Below are positions 61,468-64,000 of a stretch of 64,000 nucleotides of DNA, piece by piece (within the stretch, counting starts at the first letter, position 1; every line of letters begins with the position of its first letter). Below the pieces are notes generated by a model. That model ran no database searches. It was not told the DNA's origin and was given only the letters and a program-made list of their open reading frames with translations. The stretch is from Halobacillus litoralis (GTDB lineage: Bacteria; Bacillota; Bacilli; Bacillales; Halobacillaceae): NCBI RefSeq assembly GCF_020524085.2, contig NZ_CP129016.1, positions 2,660,001-2,724,000 of the forward strand, written 5' to 3'. Position numbers and translations under genes: made by a program.

Positions 61468-61508
61468 AAACGCCTGCTTCCATTGGGAAGCAGGCGTTCC
61501 TTTTTTTA
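61468..61508. terminator. Bidirectional terminator
   Basis: AACGCCTGCTTCC and GGGAAGCAGGCGTT are followed by T7 on the plus strand, shared by the small basic protein gene and the convergent sppA-yteJ operon. Confidence 0.9.
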
Positions 61509-62048
61509 TACCGTTTGTGGTCGTTGTTCGATCGAATCGTTCAGCTTCCTGAACTTATTCTTGATGACGGATGTATCCGCAAAAAGATCATGGATCCCTT
61601 GATGTCGTTTCGTGAAGGCGACGACTAAATAAGGGATGCCGAGAATCGCCATGCTGATGTAACGGCCGATGCACTCACGGAAAATGATCTGACCGTTCGA
61701 TAATGATTCTCCTTTTAAAGAAACGACAGATAATCCCAGTATCATTTTTCCTAACGTAGCACGGAAAAATTTCGTCATCAGTATGAAGTAAGCAAAAAAG
61801 ATGATCGATGTCGTAATATTCGCTGCACTGAACATAGGCACCCAAAGCTCTGCGTCTTCCAGGTTCACAAGTCGCAGCAAAGGTCGGGTCACAATGCTAT
61901 TGACGCTCCAAATGACGATCAAGTCGATGATGTAGGCTAGGAATCTTGAACCGAATCCTGCGTACAGCAGTTTTTGGAGGTCTTTTTTCTGATGATGGAT
62001 CAACGATGATAGTTGCCCATCGTTTTCGTTATGATTTGTAACATCCAT
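61506..62048 (-). CDS. yteJ: RDD-family membrane protein, YteJ-like
   Basis: A 180-residue membrane protein with the RDD domain: AGFGSRFLAYIIDLIVIW, FFRATLGKMILGLSVV and KRHQGIHDLFADTSVI, with three or four segments. It follows sppA by 12 bases, the same order as sppA-yteJ in B. subtilis, where YteJ/SppI modulates SppA and the pair belongs to the envelope-stress response. The equivalent role here is inferred. GGAGGG precedes the ATG. Confidence 0.9.
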   Translation of the reverse strand: MDVTNHNENDGQLSSLIHHQKKDLQKLLYAGFGSRFLAYIIDLIVIWSVNSIVTRPLLRLVNLEDAELWVPMFSAANITTSIIFFAYFILMTKFFRATLGKMILGLSVVSLKGESLSNGQIIFRECIGRYISMAILGIPYLVVAFTKRHQGIHDLFADTSVIKNKFRKLNDSIEQRPQTV

Positions 62049-62060
62049 ATCGTTCCCTCC

Positions 62061-63059
62061 TTAATCTGTGTACATATACATCATGCGTGGTCCTTGGCGC
62101 TGACTGATCAATCCTTCGATGTAGCGGATCTCACTATTCGGCATCAAACTTTCTGCGAGCGGCAGGTTGAAGAAGGATCCCATTGTATTTTTGTATTGGA
62201 ACACTTGTGGGTCGCCACCGATTTCTTTTTTCAGTGCCTTCAACGTATCTTCACGGAACCCGATCTCATCCACCAGTCCGTTTTCCACCGCTTGTTTTCC
62301 AGAGTAGATCCGGCCGTCGGCCAATTCTTTCACACGGCTTTCAGACATCTCGCGTCCCTCTACGATGACATTGACGAACTGCTGATAGGATTCATCGACA
62401 AGCGTTTGGAGGATTTCTCTGTCCGCTTCGGTCATTTCCTTCGTCGGACTCATGATATCTTTGAATTCACCACTTTTGATGGTGTTGAATTTCACACCAT
62501 ATTCATTGGCGAGCTCTTGATAATTGATGCTTTCCATGATGACTCCAAGGGAACCTGTGAACGTATCATTACTCGCAAAAATGCGGTCAGCAGGGGCAGA
62601 GACATAATACCCGCCGGAAGCGGCCATGTTCCCCATGGACACATAAATCTTCTTGCCTGCTTCTTTAATTTCAAGCAGTTTGTCATGGATTTCAGCACTT
62701 TCATAGACACCGCCACCTGGTGAATTGACATACAGGTGAACCCCTTTAATAGAGGCATCTTCTTTGATCGCTTCTAACTTTTTCATAAAGCGATCATGCT
62801 GATATCCGCCGCCCCCGAATGGATTCGGGTTCGTACTCGGGTTGTCGATGATGGCCCCTTCCAGGTTCAACTCAACAATTCGTTTGCTTCCACTTCCGCG
62901 TTCAACGACTTTTTCTTCTAAATTCTCATTGCCAGCGAAGAGCCCCATCGCCTCATTCTCCGCTTCTTCACCAGTGAAAACCGTTCCGATCAGCTGGACG
63001 ACGAGAGCGAGGATCAAAATCGTTGCAGCAATGATACTTGCTGTTATTCGTTTGCTCAT
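62061..63059 (-). CDS. sppA: Signal peptide peptidase SppA
   Basis: A 332-residue membrane-anchored serine protease of family S49. One N-terminal segment (about residues 5-28) anchors it. The nucleophile Ser is in MGNMAASGGYYVSAPADRIFA and the general-base Lys in IKSGEFKDIMSPTKEM. It degrades signal peptides and, in bacilli, acts on the outer leaflet under lantibiotic or envelope stress. ATG 63059 is spaced well from AAAGGAG. The longer frame to 63140 has no ribosome-binding site. Confidence 0.93.
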   Translation of the reverse strand: MSKRITASIIAATILILALVVQLIGTVFTGEEAENEAMGLFAGNENLEEKVVERGSGSKRIVELNLEGAIIDNPSTNPNPFGGGGYQHDRFMKKLEAIKEDASIKGVHLYVNSPGGGVYESAEIHDKLLEIKEAGKKIYVSMGNMAASGGYYVSAPADRIFASNDTFTGSLGVIMESINYQELANEYGVKFNTIKSGEFKDIMSPTKEMTEADREILQTLVDESYQQFVNVIVEGREMSESRVKELADGRIYSGKQAVENGLVDEIGFREDTLKALKKEIGGDPQVFQYKNTMGSFFNLPLAESLMPNSEIRYIEGLISQRQGPRMMYMYTD

Positions 63060-63313
63060 ATGTAAACTCCTTTCCATCTGTTGTTCAGAGTTCAACCATA
63101 CCATAAGGATATGTCCGAATGATACGAAATGAACCAACAAGTGTTTCTGAACACCTTTCTTACGATTGAAGATTTGTAAGGTTTCATATTTGGTTGATTT
63201 TTAAGGCTCTTTTTATTTTTTTGAGGTGACGATCCTTGGCCATAAAGTAATCGAGAAAATCTAAGCATAGTTGCTTGAAGGAACGGGTAGAGAAGGGGAG
63301 GAGGGATGGGACA

Positions 63314-63454
63314 TTGAGTCAAAATAAGTTGAGAGTCATCATCATTGCCATCATTATTGTTTTTTTAATCGGACTTGTTGGATTATCCATACGAATGGCG
63401 CTTCAGGCTGAGGCCATGGATGGAAAAAGGACGGAAGAGACTTCCGTCCTTTAG
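63314..63454 (+). CDS. Small single-pass membrane protein, 46 aa
   Basis: A TTG start follows GGAGGAGGGA. The peptide begins MSQNKLRVIIIAIIIVFLIG and ends EETSVL, a single membrane helix (about residues 7-27) with a short polar tail. A terminator stem lies within its last codons, and its stop overlaps the convergent ASCH gene by four bases. Unrecognised, but the site and layout look functional. Confidence 0.6.
   Translation: MSQNKLRVIIIAIIIVFLIGLVGLSIRMALQAEAMDGKRTEETSVL
63426..63453. terminator. Bidirectional terminator inside coding sequence
   Basis: AAAGGACGGAAG and CTTCCGTCCTTT form a perfect 12-bp stem within the 3' end of the small membrane gene, able to end transcription from both convergent genes. 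Confidence 0.8.
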
Positions 63455-63900
63455 TCCGGGTTCACGTGGACAAGTTGGAACTTCTCGCAAACAAGGTCCA
63501 TATCTTCGCTGTATTCATATCCAATTTCATCCGCTTCCTTTTTGAAAAACTTCTTATGGACCTCTAACCAGTGGTCATAAGATAGGTCCCCTTCTCCTTC
63601 TGCTCTGGCAAACTCTGCGGTTACTTCATGAAAAGGGACAACTTCCACTTCTGTCGTTCGGATGATGGCTGCAGGTTCATCTTCTCCATTAAGAATGATG
63701 TTATATTCTCCGACTTCAGGAAGCGCCTCTTTTTCAACCTCATAAGCTTGACGAGCTGAGCATGTGGCTGTCTTAACCCCGTCCATAACCAGTCTTGCCA
63801 TCCGATCAGGGGCGGTTCCGAATGACCAAGCCTTGACGCTTTCCGGTTTTTCTTTTCCTTTCCAATATCGATCCCAGTATGCTTTCGCCTGTTCGTTCAT
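63451..63900 (-). CDS. ASCH-domain protein
   Basis: A 149-residue protein of the ASCH/PUA-like fold, an RNA-binding or base-modified-nucleoside-hydrolase-like family. SVKAWSFGTAPDRMARLVMDGVKTATCSA and LPEVGEYNIILNGEDEPAAIIRTTEVEVVPFHEV are the usual blocks. ATG 63900 has GGAGT upstream. The larger frame to 63993 is not needed. Biochemical role is not settled. Confidence 0.85.
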   Translation of the reverse strand: MNEQAKAYWDRYWKGKEKPESVKAWSFGTAPDRMARLVMDGVKTATCSARQAYEVEKEALPEVGEYNIILNGEDEPAAIIRTTEVEVVPFHEVTAEFARAEGEGDLSYDHWLEVHKKFFKKEADEIGYEYSEDMDLVCEKFQLVHVNPD

Positions 63901-64000
63901 TGGTAAACACTCCTTTTCCAAACATGGATGGACTTCACGTTTACTCTCATTATGGGATGTTATCATGAATTCCATGCACTTTTTCCATTTCAAGGAGGGA

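Overview
The window looks like a chromosomal segment of a spore-forming, low-to-mid G+C member of the Bacillaceae, most likely a moderately halophilic Halobacillus-type organism. The evidence is strong AGGAGG ribosome-binding sites with many GTG and TTG starts, a complete gerABC-type germination operon, an sppA-yteJ pair, S-box and ykkC-family riboswitches, CcpA (cre) sites, and a full pathway for the compatible solute mannosylglycerate. The genus is an inference. No rRNA, tRNA, phage, transposase, integrase or CRISPR array was seen.

Layout. 0-11.7 kb is a housekeeping-like stretch: a 5'-truncated unknown gene with a membrane partner, a secreted type I pullulanase behind a cre site, a 21-bp tandem repeat, an EamA transporter frameshifted in a G tract, a GNAT, an FAD oxidoreductase, the SAM-riboswitch-controlled metNIQ operon and an SDR. 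11.7-19.8 kb is an accessory stretch with mostly one small gene (hydrolase, DUF1569, GNAT, zinc ribbon, APH, NUDIX) per interval, separated by about nine copies of a recurring hairpin element with the core AAGTAACGGGGGCG. 19.8-22.6 kb is an HxlR-regulated nitroreductase/monooxygenase/SDR module.

22.7-30.3 kb is a galactitol module. A GatABC-type PTS and GatD make tagatose-6-phosphate, and the divergent lacC-lacD operon, which also carries its own HPr, cleaves it to triose phosphates. Two near-identical DeoR regulators flank the forward operon. 30.6-38.3 kb is a mannosylglycerate module: PTS permease, GH38 hydrolase, glycerate kinase, mannose-6-phosphate isomerase and an RpiR regulator, which together would feed both halves of the solute into glycolysis.

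38.6-41.7 kb holds a RocB-like peptidase facing a GntR regulator across a palindromic operator, then a ykkC-family riboswitch that controls only a 48-codon truncated ORF. 41.7-54.9 kb is mixed: a second HxlR module with two oxidoreductases, an MFS transporter, a YczE-like protein, a homocysteine S-methyltransferase behind a SAM riboswitch, an LD-carboxypeptidase, several GNATs, and a CD3324-type HTH gene broken in a G8 tract. 55-64 kb holds a serine hydrolase, the gerA-gerB-gerC operon with a SigG-like -10, a membrane-anchored PstS-like protein, sppA-yteJ and an ASCH-domain gene.

All domain and family calls come from reading the translations by eye. No database search was run.
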